Shown piece after piece: positions 1-14,100 of a stretch of DNA of 64,000 nt (positions are counted from its first letter, which is position 1; each line of letters opens with the position of its first letter). The translations under genes and the position numbers were made by a program. The stretch covers positions 26,001 to 90,000 of the forward strand of contig CAJNDS010000431.1 of the NCBI GenBank assembly GCA_905221605.1, read 5' to 3'. The notes beneath the pieces were generated by a model, which worked only from the letters and a program-made list of their open reading frames with translations, was not told where the DNA came from and made no database searches. The DNA comes from Symbiodinium natans (taxonomy: Eukaryota; Sar; Dinophyceae; Suessiales; Symbiodiniaceae).

Positions 1-590
1 CAAAACTCCACGCTTCCACACCGATGAATAGCTGAGACAGTTGAGATGTGTAATTAAGCAAACAATTTTATGTAGCAGAAGAGGTTCATGAAACAACAAA
101 CTCGTCGCATCAGAACATGCCAATGAGACGGTTCTGGGTAGTAGAACGCCCCGTTTAAACAAACGAGTGTTCCAGGTAGAGAAATCCTGTCACTAAGCAA
201 ACCAAAGCAATTCTCTGCAGCAAAGCGCAAATCTAGCAAAAGTTCTCTCTGGTATAGCGACCAAAGAGGCAGAACATGCGATATGCCGCCCCTACGGATT
301 TATATTGTGTATGTCGGCATTGTTCCTGGACAACGTGAAAAAGCAGCCCCATGTCAAACAGTTTTTTGGGATCGCGCATTATTACTGCACAGGCCATTAC
401 AGAACAGATGCTGGAGAGAACACCAGTTCATAACTGTAGTGAGAATATGCCAATCTAAATAGCCTACTTCTACGGCACGGATGTTGCAGAACACGCCTGT
501 TCATAACTAGTGGGAGTATGTTGTTATGCAATTTACACTCTCATCACCAGAGATTTACGATTGAAACCTCCCGGAAAGACTTTTATGGCG
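1..590. other. unique sequence, nothing recognised
   Basis: No telomeric tract and no frame with convincing composition and splice sites. GAACACACCAGTTCATAACT-like words recur at about 420 and 490. Confidence 0.6.
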
Positions 591-591
591 A

Positions 592-680
592 GACCCAGTA
601 ACCTAGGAATCAAAGGGGTGTTAAGGGGATTACAAGGGAACTCCAACCCCAAAAAAGGAAATCAGGGCCTACTCTGGGTG
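592..680. mobile_element. family I element (introner/MITE-like)
   Basis: Begins GACCCAGTAACCTAGG and ends GGGCCTACTCTGGGT. The ends are inverted relatives of each other. Confidence 0.6.
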
Positions 681-851
681 CTTGATGGGAATGGTCAAGG
701 TCGAGGGATGAGTTTGACACTGGCGGGGGAGGGGTCTAGCTCCCGCACCCATCTCAATATAAAGAAAGATTGGCAAAGGTATGCTTCTTTGGGGAGTTCC
801 TGATAGATGATACATGATGTGCCATATTGCTCTTCGAAGATACCGATAGGT

Positions 852-879
852 GTGTATATATATATATGTATATATATGT

Positions 880-930
<51 letters not shown>

Positions 931-975
931 TATATGTATATGTATATATGTACATGGTATTGGTATATACATACA
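852..975. repeat. (TA/TG)n microsatellite
   Basis: TATATATG-type alternation. Similar blocks at 11.13, 11.54-11.67, 15.54-15.64, 32.64, 33.11, 42.55 and 53.19 kb. Confidence 0.95.
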
Positions 976-1057
976 TACAGCATCCTGATCAAGCGGGGAG
1001 GGGGCAGTATGACATAGGTGGCAAAGTATAGAACCCAGCTCCCCGAAGGCAAGAAGC

Positions 1058-1138
1058 CTCTGATAAGGAAATCGCGGGAAGCTCTCGTGCGAGGCAGATG
1101 GCCCAACTGCGACTCTGAACCATCTTCTGGCGCCAATC
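1058..1138 (-). CDS. HEAT gene exon: SRSWAICLARELPAISLSE
   Basis: 81 bp after ACCTTCAG, donor AGAG|GCTTC (GC type). Lowest exon I could support. Confidence 0.52.
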
Positions 1139-4100
1139 CTGAAGGTCTCCCGGCACACTCAGTGGGTTCGGGTTTTGGGGTTTAATTTAAGGTTTAGGGG
1201 GTTCAGGAGGTTCCGGAGGTTCAGGGGGTTCAGGGGGTTTAGGGGGTTCAGGGCGTTTGGGGGGTTCAGGGGGTTCAGGGGGGGTTTGGGGGGGTTTTAG
1301 GGGGTTTAAGGGGTTTTGGGGGTTAAGGGTTTCAAGGCTCAAGGATGAAGCGTTTCACGTGGCTTTCGGGGAGTTGGCATTCCTTCACTGGTTAACACAC
1401 ACCCCCCGAAAAAAAAAAAAAAAAAAAACTCAACTTCAAACCCGTCCATTCGGGAACCCCGGCTGGGCTCCCCGGTAAAGGGGAACCTTAGGGTTTAGGG
1501 TTTTAGGGTTCAGGGTTTAGGGTTTAGGGTTTAGGGTTCTGCGGAGCGCCTCGGACATGTAAAGCTGGGAATAAGCCGCCCGAAGTCCCGAGCCATACTT
1601 TAACAGGTCCAGGGCTTCGGATTCCTAAACCCTAAGCCCTCAACCCTAAACCCTTAACCCCCCTAAAATTTCAAGGGTCCAAGGCTTCGGATTCCTAAAC
1701 CCTAAACCCTCAACCCTAAACCCTTAACCCCTAAAATCCCCAGAGTTGTGGGGTGTTAGGGTTTAGGGTTTTAAGGGAATCCTAAACCTTATAAACCCTG
1801 AATCACGGTATGCACATTATCTAGAGAAGCACCTAGGGCTTCGCCAAAAAAATGTGAATTCTGACCCTTTTCAGGCACTCCCAATTAAGATATCTAGGTA
1901 GCATTATCATGCAGAACCACAAACATGCCCTAAACCCTAAACCCTACACCCTAACACCAAATCCTGAACCCTAAACCCTTAACCGTGGCATAAGTTCCAG
2001 AAACTCTCTTGGTGACAACCATGGTCTGTGCTAATTTCGTGCAGGTGAGAACGTGAAATATAGGGGCCTTGATGATTAGAATAGGTCTTTTGTTTTTGTT
2101 TTTTTTTTTTTTTTTTGGGGGGGGGGGGGGGGGTTATTATGGTATAGTGATACAGGGACCCTCAGGGAAGATTATCAGCAATTATTCCGACCCCACATTC
2201 CCGGGGCACGACCCTTTCAGACCGCTTCCCCAGGACTTTCTCTGATATTCGGGTGGGTCATCCCAAACAATAATTAAACCTTCAGCCGTAAGCCCCGAAT
2301 CGCTCAGCCGCTTCAGCAGCATTGCTTTGGCGAGGCACAGTGGATGTGGCTTCGAGCTGCGCAAGGTCCGTGCAGCTCAAACTGTAGAGCACTTGGCCGT
2401 CCAGCTCGTCCATCACCTCACTGGGGTCTTAGGGTTTAGGGTTTAAGAGACTTAGTAAGCTTAGTTGCTGAGTTCATAAGCCCCCAAAAAGTGTACACTT
2501 TCAGTTCTTTAGGGGAGTATAGTATCCCCCAAAAGTGTAAAGTGTACTCATTCAGCTACTAAGTCGAATTGGCGTGAATGTCCAGCTGCAGCTAAGGGTT
2601 TAGGGTTTAGGGTTTAGGGTTTGGGGTTTAGGGCTTAGGTTTTAAGATGTCAAACTCATGGGCCGTTTGCTCATCTGTAAGCGGAGTACATAGTACTGTA
2701 CCTAGAGGCGTATACCGCGCCCCTTTGTTTTTGGGGCCTTCTGATTCTTTTCGGGTCAGGAAACATTATGACGAAGTTAGGTAACATCCTACTATTTGGG
2801 GTCTACTTTAGGGGTCCCCTATTTTCGTAAACCCCCTTACTAGTTCATGGTTGGGATAACATAAAAAATTCAAATTGTTATTCCTTATTGGGTTTAAGTA
2901 CCCTCCTTATTGGGTTTAAGTACCCTTAAAATGGTACCCAACTATGACGAAGCTGATAAAGGGGCGCACTTGGGTCTCTACTGAAACCCAGCAAGGGGCT
3001 TGATTAGACACCCTGTCATGCAGGCTGTGCGAGGATTTGCCTGCAGTTCTTGTACTGAGGCCGCGGCATCAAACTGTACTTCGTTCTTCTCTCTCTCCAT
3101 GAGGCACGCGCGATCAACAGAGTCAGACGTGCTGGCACTTGCCAGACTAGTGATGAGCTGGATTTTGTGCGTGGAGCTCTGCAAGCTACTGGCAATAGTC
3201 CAAAAAGCCCAGCAGAGTTTTCACTGGAGCCGTCTGCGGCTCATGCAGCACCTTTTCACGGCTGTGAACTGTCAACAAGCAAACTGTGGAACCTGCGAGC
3301 ACAAAACACTAAGCCACTGATACCTCAAACAACTTGCTAAACAGAGACCATGATTTAGAGGTCTGCAATGATGACTGCGGCACTCCAAACCCCAACGCCC
3401 TAAACCCTAAGCCCCATACCCTAAACTCCTGAACCCTAATCTCCAAATCCTAGACCTGAAGTGTTGGCACACAGCCCTCGCTTGGTTGTCTGTTGTACAC
3501 CAAACTCCAACCCAGGCTCACTTCATATTGGGGGGGGTTGGAAGGGGGATGCTCAGTACTTGATATGTCTTGCGGGAGTTCGGGTTTAGGGATTTACGGT
3601 AGGGGCATGAGGGTTTGCGGCTTTAGCGAGTCGAAGGTTTCGGGATTTAGGGTTTAGGTTTAGGGTTTAGGGTTTAGGGTTTAGGGTTTAGGGTTTAGGG
3701 TTTAGGGTTTAGGGTTTAGGGTTTAGGGTTTAGGGTTTAGGGCGCTTCGGGGTTTAAGGGTAGCATCGGCTTCAGCTTGGGGTCGACGGGAGCCTTTAAA
3801 CCTCCGACTCCAGCCCGCAAGCCCTACGTTCTCTGCCAAGGATGCACTGGAACCATAGAACGTGAACCCTTAACCTTAAACCGCATAACCCTCAAACCCT
3901 AAACCCTAAACCCTAAACCCTAAACCCTAAACCCTAAACCCTAAACCCTATTTACCAGCAACGGAACCTCGACCTTACACTAGGTTTCGAAGTAGACGAG
4001 GAAACCAAGGAAACCTTCGCTTCCAGGAGGCTCACACAGAGGGCCTAAACCTAGGGTACAACCACAAAACGGGTTCCCGTAAACCCTAAACCCTGAACCC

Positions 4101-7100
4101 TAAACCCTAAACCCTAAACCCTAAACCCGAAACCCGCCCCCATGGCTGCAAGCACCAAAGCCTCCAGATGGCCGCAAAGAGTCTGAAGGCGCTTGGAGGG
4201 AGCCTCGCGACCCTCAACTTCTGGTTTCAGGCTTCGGGTTTTGCTATGCCTCAACTCTTTCCCCCCCCCCCCCCCCCCACCCCCCCTAAACCCGAAACCC
4301 GAAACCCGAAACCCGAAACCCGAAACCCCGAAACCCCGAAACCCCGAAACCCTAAACCCCAAACCCTAAACCCTAAGCCTTAAACCCTAAGCCCTACCCC
4401 TAAACTCCCAAAAGCCCCTCAGCACGCGCCCATAACAGGTTAATCTTTTGGAGTCTTTGTCAGGGCTTCCACACCCCCTCAGTCCTCCATTTGGGGCTTC
4501 GGGTTTAGGGTTTATATAGGGTTTGGGTTTAGGATAAAAGGGTTTAGGGTTTGGGGTTTAGGATTATAGGGTTTAGAGTTTGGGTTTTTGGTGTTTAGAG
4601 TATACGGTATGGGGTTTAGGGGTTCAGGGTTGAGGGCCTTGGGTTCGGGTTAAGGGGGCTGTGCAGGGTTGACGGGGTTGGGGGTTTTGGTTAGGAGGAT
4701 TCGAAAGTTGGGTAGGCTTGGGGCCCTAATTAACCCTCCAACCTCCCCATGGCCCAAACAACACGCCGGACCCTTGTCCAGAAATCCTAACCCAGAATCC
4801 TAAATATCAAACACCTTGAACCCCGAACCCCCAAAACCCCACAACCCTAAAAATCTGAAGCAAAAAGCTCAGGCCCGGCCTAACCCTAAAACACACACAC
4901 ATTAATGTCCAGAATCACTTACATCCTAGAACTCAAAACCCGAAACCCTAAGGCTCTAGAAGCCCCAAAGCACTGTAGACCCTCAAACCCTAAAGCCCTA
5001 GCCCTACTCCTAAAGCTCCCAATCACTGTAAAGCCTACAGCCAAACTCAGCAAACGCTAAGCCCTATAAACCCAAGCCCTAACACCACCCTGACACCCGA
5101 AAACAAAATTTCCCAACACCAAAAACCCGAATTAAACAACCCAAAAACCCCAAAAAACCCAACCCCCACCCCCCCCCCCCCCCCCCCCCCCCCCAAACCC
5201 TAAACCCTAAACCCTAAACCCTAAACCCTAAACCCTAAACCCTAACCCACCCCTACCCCCAAAAGAAAAGTGCTAAGGGCCTCCCAGATCTGGCCCAACA
5301 CGGGATGGAGCCGTGAGGCCAGGGCCCCCAAGCACCGCAGCACGGCGAGCCCGAGCCTCTCTGACCGGCACCCGTTCTTTGGGGTTTAGGGTTTAGGGTT
5401 TAGGGTTTAGGGTTTAGGGTTCAGGGTTTAGGGTTTAGGGTTTAGGGACTAGGCTTGAGGGATTAGGGATTAGGGCTTGGGATGGTTTAGGGTTTAGGGC
5501 CTTTTAGGGTTCAGGCCTTGGGGTGGCATTAGCTTCTTAAGGCTCAGGGTGTTTTGGGTTGTTAGGGCTTTTGTGGTTTTTTTTAGGAGTCTCGTGGCTT
5601 GGAAAGGGCTCTAGGGCTTCTAGGGTTTTTAGGGTTTCGGGCTTGAGGGTTCAAGTCGAGCAGTAGTTTGCAAGGGTCTCGGATAAAGCAGCTCACTAGC
5701 GGGCTGTATTGTCGAAGACCCCAGAACCCTTCGGGGAAGTGGGAACCGTAAACCCTAAACCCTTTGTGCAATGGCCCTGCGGGGAAGTGGGCTCGTCAAG
5801 CAGCCACGGCATGACGCAGAGCTGCAAGGACACGTCTTCAAGGTGGTATCCCAGTCTCGCAGTTCACTCCCTAAACCCTAAACCCTAAACCCTAAACCCT
5901 AAACCCTAAACCCTAAACCCTAAACCCTAAACCCTAAACCCTAAACCCTAAACCATATCTCTTTGCCGTGGCCTCCGAGAGACCTTGCAGCAGCGAACAG
6001 GAGTGGAGGTCCCTTGCACATCGCCAGGCTAAGATTCGTTGCTTGGCGGAGCTTGCATTGGAGGTCATGATGAGCAGTCCTTGCGACGTGCTGGACAGCA
6101 GTGCTGGAAGGGGACCGAGGCTGAATTCTGTTTAGGCAGCTGCATGATGAGGTGAACAGTACGGCTCGCTGGCGTGGGACATGGGAGCTGTTGGCAGACA
6201 TCAAAACATTGTGACATGATAGCCGTGCAAGGAACACGTGCTGCATCCAGGTCCAGACTGGCAACACTTACTGGGAGTGGTTCTGCCTCGAGCGCGGCAT
6301 TCAGCCTGCATGGACAAGTGCTTTCTGACAAGACGGTCGGTGGCGGGGGATGGCACCTTTCATCCTGTCCTCAGAGAGTCTGGTGTGGGTAGACATGGTT
6401 CCTGCACCCAGTTGGACGATGATATCCAGCATAGCTCCGAGGAGTGCGCCAGTGGAACGATCCAGCATGGTGGCTGCTACCTACTGTTTGGAACCCGGCA
6501 AGACAGCATCAAGGTGGAGATTCAGGATGTCCATGTGGCTCATGTGGCAGGCATGCTGTGGGACCACAACATCCTGCACGATTCTTCGTCGAATGTGATG
6601 CTGCAGCCATGTCAAGATACTTTTGACCCTAGGGGTTCGAGTACCCCTGATAGGTCCTTGCAGCAGAAAGATGGAAGCATTAGTTGAGGGTAAGCTTCAA
6701 TTGGTCCTGTTTGCCATCTAGGCTAGGCACTGCATCGCTTTTGATTTTGGGTGTGATGTGCTGCTCGTGCTACGGTTTTTCAGCTCTGAGCTGCCGGTTT
6801 TATGCACAGCATTTTCCACACCTCACCGTGTGATCGCTCAGAGTACTTCACCGCGCACTATCATCTGATAGTCGTGAGCGCACACTGGAGATCTGCACAC
6901 GCTTGGGTACGTCCGACCCGGACTTGCACCTTACGAAAGAAAAGAAAGTAGTTTGCAAACAGGCTCATTCTTTGCTCCTTTCATGAACCCTAAACAAAGG
7001 GACTGTAGTGTAGGCTTTAGGGTTCAGGGTTAGGGTTTCGTGTTTAGGGCCTAGGGTTTGGGGCTAGTGTTTGAACAATTGTCGACTCACACTTCTCTCG

Positions 7101-10093
7101 AGCACATGCGCCGTGCAAACTCACAGCGACCATCTAGGGGTTACGAGCGAAGGGTTCTCTAAGGGTTTAGGCTCTAGGGTTAAGGGCCTTGATACCCCCA
7201 AACCGTAAAAGGAACACATCCAAAAACTTCAAACAACAGACATGTCATAAACCCATAAGACCCAACAGCGCTGCGGATAAAGCCCGAAATCCCAAACCCT
7301 GAGCCCTAAATCTAAGGGTACTTACATGGTGCCTTAGTATGGGCCCTTAAAAGGGTACCCCTTATATACCCTTTTTATACACCCCAAAATTAAGGGCCAA
7401 TTACATTAGTTGGAGGTAGGGCCCCTAAACCCAAAAGCCAAAAACCCTAAACCCTAAACCCGAAACCCTTACGGACCCATGTAGCTACCCTTAGACTAAA
7501 CAAAACGCCCAGTTCCTATGCATGCCGGAGGGGCCCAGGAGGCTCCAGTGGATGATGCCTCGGCCAACTCTCTCGGCAAGGAAGCCCCCTCCCCCCCCCC
7601 CCCCCCCCCCCTAAACCCTAAACCCTAAACCCTAAACCTTAAACCCTAAACCCTAAACCCTAAACCCTAAACCGCCCACCCGGATAAAACCCAATCTCGA
7701 AGGACTGACATCTGAGGCTCTGGCGCACAGACCAGCAGCCACACCAACAGCATCTCCTTGGCTGCATCTTGCGAAGCTGCTGCGCTTCGCCAATGAAAAC
7801 TACGACTACACCCAACTCACCCTTACACACCCCACAGCCCTTGAAAGCGCATGAGCTCTTACATATTCACCCCCAAAGCCCTAAACCCTAAGCGTCCAAC
7901 CCCCGAACCGGTTGCCACCACGCCGCACTGGAGGGCATCGACGCCGCATGTGCCGAAGGGCTCGCTGAGCTTCGGATTGCTTGGAGGCCTCCTGTAAAGT
8001 TGGCTTGCCGCAGGGTGTCTCGGTGACTGGCAGCTGTGGCAACATTCCTGAAGATAAGACTCCCGTAGGAAGTAGGAAGTAGGAAGTAGGAAGTAGGAAG
8101 TAGGAAGTAGGAAGTCGGAAGTAGGAAGAAATGCAGAGAAGCAGGAAAAGCTTCCATCAAGGTGGCCTTCTGGGTTGCCCAGTAACCTGGGATTAAAAAG
8201 GGTGCCCTTTTTTGCTTAAAAGGGGTTTATAAGGGAACCTAAACCCCCCCAAAAAGGGAATAAGGGCACTACTGGGCATCCTAGCCTTTCTCAAGGGGCC
8301 TCCCCAGGCAGCTCCGTACGTTTATAAAGCCATGTATGCCCGGGTTATGCCGGGTGGTCTCCAGGCTCGGCCGGCCCCCTACACGCATCGTTTTGTTGGT
8401 TTAGGGTTTAGGGTTTGGGGTTTAGGGCTTAGGGCTTAGGGCTCAGGATTTCGCATTGCCCACGAAAACGGGTTCGCAGCCAATTCCCATTTGTGCGGGC
8501 CTCCTGCAAAGACAGCGCGGTGATTCGTGCATGTGTTGCTTTCTAGCGCGGGGGCCTTCCAGGGTCCTCAAGCGCCTCCATAGGTTTGGGGGCTACCCCC
8601 GTTGCCGAAGCACGCCTGTCTGCAAGCAGAGCTTTCACTCGAAGGTTCTAGGCAAGCCATTTGCAAAATGGAATCGAGGCTCGGCCTGATATTGGGAGGG
8701 GGACAGGGGCGGGAGGGGGACAGGGAGGGAGGGGAGGGGAGGGGAGGGGAGGGGAGGGAGGGGAGGGAGGGAGGGAGGGAGGGAGGGCGCGTCAAAGCCC
8801 TGAAAGTTGTGAGTGGGCGGTCCGGAGCCACCCGAAACCAGCCTTAAACCCTAAACCAAACCACCCCTAAACCCTAACCCGAAAGGGGCAGTCCTGGGGG
8901 AGTCCGCTCCGGGTCATCCTTCAGGTCTGCCTCTGCTTCGGCCCTTGCGGACCTTCTCATCACAAGCAGTAGAGTCTAGGGCTGGGGTTTGGGTTTAGGG
9001 TTTCGGCTGGTTTAGGGTTTGGGGTTTTGGGTTGCAGGGTTCTACATCTTTAGGGCTCAGAAGGGTTGAGCCTTTCAGGGCTTGGGCTGTTGGTGCGACC
9101 GGGGGGGGGCATTTCATGAAGGAGGTTTCGGGGTTGCGAGTTAGAGTATCTCGAGGCCTTGCCACGGGCTTAGGGTGACCAACCCCATCCTGGAACATAG
9201 CTAAGTACGACAGCCTGCAGAAGCCCCGGTACATGGACATGTTGCTAATCATTGAGTAAGCATTTAATGAGGAAATAAAGTTCAAACACATTAATAACAA
9301 TAATAATAATAAACTAAAATAAAAATAATACTGGCAATAATAAGAAGGAGAAAACAAAATACATACATGTGTATATATATATATGTATATATTACATTCT
9401 ACCATATACAAATACATTCAGAGAAGTACTAGTACATGAATGTAACAGATAAACATGAATATGAGTAATGCAGCACAACAAGCCACAGAAGCCATCACGC
9501 AAGTCAGGCACAGGGCCCCCCTGCTGGAGTAGCTGGGTAACAGCGCGGCACAGTACCGGCATACCCAGCATGAGAGCTGGATTCACCAAGGCTTTCAACC
9601 TTCGCGTTTCGGAAGAAGCCAACACAAAGATCTACACTGCCCTGACTTAGGGTTAGGGTTTAGGGTTTAGGGTTTAGGGTCCAGGGTCTAGGGTCTAGGG
9701 TTTAGGGTTGAGTAGGGTTGAGTAGGGTTGAATAAGGTTGAATAGGGTTTAGGGTTTAGGGTCTAGGGTTTAGGTTAGGGTTTAGTTTCAACAGTTTAGA
9801 GTTGAAGGCTTAGGCCTCATACCCTGAACTCTGAACCTCAACCCTTAGACCCTGAACCCTAAGTTTAGGGTTTAGGGTTTAGGGTTTAGGGTTTAGGGTT
9901 TAGGGTTTAGGGTTTAGGGTTGAAACCTCTAGACACATCCTGCCATGAAAAGATGCCTCGTGCATCTGAGGGCGGGGCAGCAAGGGCCACAACATGGACC
10001 TCAAAGGACTCCTCGCATAGGGTTTAGGGTTTAGGATTTAGGGTTTAGGGTTTAGGGTTTAGGGTTTAGGGTTTAGGGTTTAGGGTTTAGGGT

Positions 10094-10139
<46 letters not shown>

Positions 10140-11121
10140 GGTTTAGGGTTTAGGGTTTAGGGTTTAGGGATGCTCTGACCGGATCTTTGCCATAGAAGTG
10201 CCCGCACATGCATGTTCAGTGATGAACATGCATGTGCGCACTTGCACTGGGCAGCAGGTGAATCCTGCGACAAGAACAAGGATGTCGCAACGTCGATTGC
10301 AGGCATCTTGCTTCAAAAACAGCATCAACAGCATCAACAGCAGGCAAAGTGTCATCACTAGATTACATCGTCATCAGGAATCCCCCGATCAAAGCAGCAA
10401 CTAGCACAAGAACGCTCGTGCAGGACTGGAGGTGCCAGATGCTGCCCTTCAAATTTTGTTGATAGCCATGGGTTATTCAAGACGAGCAGCTGGTGCGAAA
10501 GGGTTCCCTCTGTTGTGAAAAGGGGCCGTTAAAGGTGCCTAACCGCTTAAAAAGGGAATGAGCGCCAAGTCTGAGTCTAAGCGTTGCAGATGGACATGAC
10601 GGTCTACGAAAACAAGGCACTCCGAATATACACCCCCAAATAGTAGGATCCCCCTTATAATACGGACCCCAATAAGGTACTACCCTAAACCCTATGATTT
10701 CGGAATTTCGTAAACCCCTACTTTCAGAAACCCCTACATGATGAACACAAGGCACCTCGACTCAACGGCGTCCACGAGCTGGCCAAGAACAGACCCGGCC
10801 TGAAGTTCGCACGGCAAGGTTTAGGGTTTAGGGTTTAGGGTTGAGGGTTTAGGGTTTAGTGTTTAGACAATGCGAAGATCTGGTCTACAGCTCCTGAAAC
10901 GCAGGGAAGACCTGAGCCCTGAATCATATAAATCCGAAGCAAGCTCAAGACCTCCTGAGCAAACTTTCATGGCTCGGCATGCGTGAGACTGGGTTTGCCC
11001 TCTCTTTGCCCTGAGGCTCGGACACGACTTCGCACTTCTTCTGCAGTGGGCCCGTCGCTGTGGTAGCCCTGCCCGAAGATTTGAACATTGGGCTATTTGG
11101 GGGGCTATATTTGGGTATATC

Positions 11122-11155
<34 letters not shown>

Positions 11156-14100
11156 GAGGGTTGTAAGGGAATGAGATGAAGGGTCCCTTCTTGGGGGGCC
11201 TCAAAAGGCTTCGCAGGCACCAGGCAGCCTGTCGTTCACTGCCCAGGGCCTTGGAAACAAACTTGGGGATGTAGCCCTGCTCCGTGTCCGTGACCTGGCC
11301 ACGCACTTGCGCCAAGCCATGCCCTAAAAACCATCCAAGAACCTAAACACTAAATCCTGACCCTAAACCCTAAACCTTAAACCCTAAACCTTAAACCTTA
11401 AACCCTAAACACTAAGCCCTTAAAATTCTCAAAATCAACTCCCTGGCCTGACTTTTCGCCGTCAAGCGTACCAGTGAGTTGATCAGGCTGTTGATCTGAG
11501 CCGGTGCTTGGCCAGAGCATATGTTCATTCCATCACGATATATATATATACACACATACATGTACTACAAACATATGGGCAGACACCCCACACACACACA
11601 CAAAGATATACATATACATATATATATATGTGTGTGTGTATACACACATATACATATATATATATATATGCATGTAATGAAATATGACATGGAAGGATTT
11701 TGTTGTATATCTGTCAGCTGGAAAGGCCCGAACCACCAGTATGTTTGGCCTTGCCTTGACGACTTGCGACTTGGAGTCCCCACACCCGAACACACACTCG
11801 CCACCCTGTAGCAGTCTCCCCCCCCCCCCCCCCCCCCCCCAGCTACACCCTGAACCCACCAAACCCTCAAACCCTCAAACCCTCAAACCCTCAAACCCTC
11901 AAACCCTCAACCCCTCAAACCCTCATACCCTAAAACCCTCAAAAACCTCAACCCCTCAACCCCTCAACCCTCAACTGATGGAGGCACCCAGAGCCTGCTC
12001 TGTCTTGGGGGCAGCAGCCGTTGCCTGCATGAGGGTTTAGGGTTTAGGGTTTAGGGTTTAGGGTTTAGGGTGGTAGACCGACACAGCTGCTTCAGCCCTG
12101 TCGCCTCTGTAGGCCCACTGCCGAGCAAGTCTGCGTTAGCTGCTGCCACCAGCAGCTCTCCCAACATCAGACCTTGTGGAGGGCTTTAGGGCTGCTTGGG
12201 GGTTAGGGTTTAGGGTTTAGGGTTTAGGGTTTAGGGTTTAGGGTTTAGGGTTTAGGGTTTAGGGTTTAGGGTTTAGGGTTTCGGGTGTGTAGGGGGTATA
12301 GGGGGGTTTAGGGTTTATCAATCGCTCTGAACGCATTCCCTCCCTCACTCTCTCACTTTAGATTCTGACAGAGTTCTGTGCTCGCAGCATGTGAGGACTT
12401 CCTGTCGTCAACGGTTGAGATGCTTGCGACTTGAGGGATGGACTTGCACAAACGCTACAAGTAATCCCCTCTCCCTAACATTACCCCCCCCCCCTACCCC
12501 CTACTAGTAAATACCCCCCCCTAATAACGAAAAGGGGTGTATTCAATATTGGGGCATAGGGGGGGTTTTAAGATGCGGGGGAAGGGATTAATAATTCCAA
12601 GTGTTTCCTGGCTTCCAGAGACACCCTTCTCAGGATGTACACTTGAGCATGCTACTGGCAACTTCAGCTACGCCACCGCACCCGCAGTGCTCGGGCTAGG
12701 TGCTTGTTGCAACCACGGTGCCCACGGCAGGGTCCTGGTCCAGCAGCAGCCTCAAAACAAAGCCAAGCAGTTTCCAGGGCCAGGTCCCCCAGCCGCCCGG
12801 CCCTTTTTGGGGGGGTGGGGGGGTGTAGGGGCCGCTGAGTTGACTATGGACATGTACTATGGACCCTGGCACAACAATCTTTGGCATCTCTACGTGCCCC
12901 TCAGACCCTAAACCATAAAAGCGCCTACGCGCCGGGCCGGGCCGCGAAGGGCGACGTGCAACATGCGAACCAAAGAAGCCCTAATCAGACCCTGCAGCCT
13001 AAGTACCTTATGTACTCTGTTTTAACACTAACTTTTTATGTACTCGATTTGTAAACTAACTTTGTATGTACTCTATTTTTAAACCGAACTTTTTTATGAG
13101 CCAGGAAGTTCGGAGCCCTCAACAAGGGACATGGGGGGGGTTCCGAAAAAGGGATGCTGGGAAACCGGGACGCCCCCAATATTCCCCCCCCCCCCCCCCA
13201 AAAAAAAAAGAGGTACGACTATCCTCATTTCTAGGAAGATGTAGGAACCAAGAATCGAGCCCTGATTCTCGCAAACCCCCACATGTAGTTTCAACATGAT
13301 TCAACCTCCTGGTGCACTAGTAATAGGTACTAGATTAGAAAGATCTGCAAGGGGCTTGAGACGTGCAGGTATCGAGATGTTCTAATAATTCAATATTAGA
13401 TAAATTCCTCGTGGGGCCTGTACGGAGACTTCTTGTATTTTAGGACTACTGTTATCTCACGCGTGGCGTAGGCGGCTTGGGGGTGTCATAACATAAGCCA
13501 ATCCCGTAAGAAACCTCAGCTCTGTCAGTTTGATGGAGACAATCAAGGGCTTGGGGTGGCAGTTCCTCAGGAGAGGTGCGCGCGCGCATGAAAACTCCAA
13601 AGCCCCAAACCACAAACAACCCCAAACCCCAAACCCTGAACCCAGAATCCAGAACCCTGAACCCTGAACCCTAAACCCTAAACCCTAAGCCCTAAACCCT
13701 AAACCCGAAACCCTAAACCCTAAACCCTTAACCCTTAACCCTAAACCCCCCCCCCCCAACAACCCAGTCAAAGCCCTCAAGCCATGCAGCTGCTGCATGC
13801 CCTCGACGATGTTTACAGCTCCGCTGGCAGCCCGCCCTGCGGCTCGCGGTGTGTTGGGTTTTCTAAGGTTTAGGGTTTAGGGTTTGGGGTTCAGGGTTTA
13901 GGGTTTGGGGTTTAGGGTTTAGGTTCTGGGGTTTAGGGTTTAGGGTTGAGGGTTTGGGGTTTAGGGTCTGGTGTTTAGGGGTTTAGGGGTTTAGGGTGTA
14001 GGGGTCTTAGGGCTTCATGGGGGGTTTAGGGTGTAGGGGTCTTCGGGGTGCAGCGGTTTAGGCTGTAGGGCTTGAGGGGTCTTAGGGGTGTTAGGGGTTT

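Noticed and set aside
669-1158. Minus-strand frames with YIYIYI runs
   Set aside because: Driven by the (TA/TG)n microsatellite, although a real exon (1,058-1,138) lies in the same interval in one frame.
3955-4065. Plus-strand segment LTLGFEVDEETKETFASRR
   Set aside because: Protein-like with a possible acceptor, but isolated on the wrong strand; the minus strand is also open.
6238-6687. 149-residue plus-strand frame
   Set aside because: Long for this window and possibly real, but the minus strand of the same block gives HEAT-like exons and no other plus-strand gene is supported.
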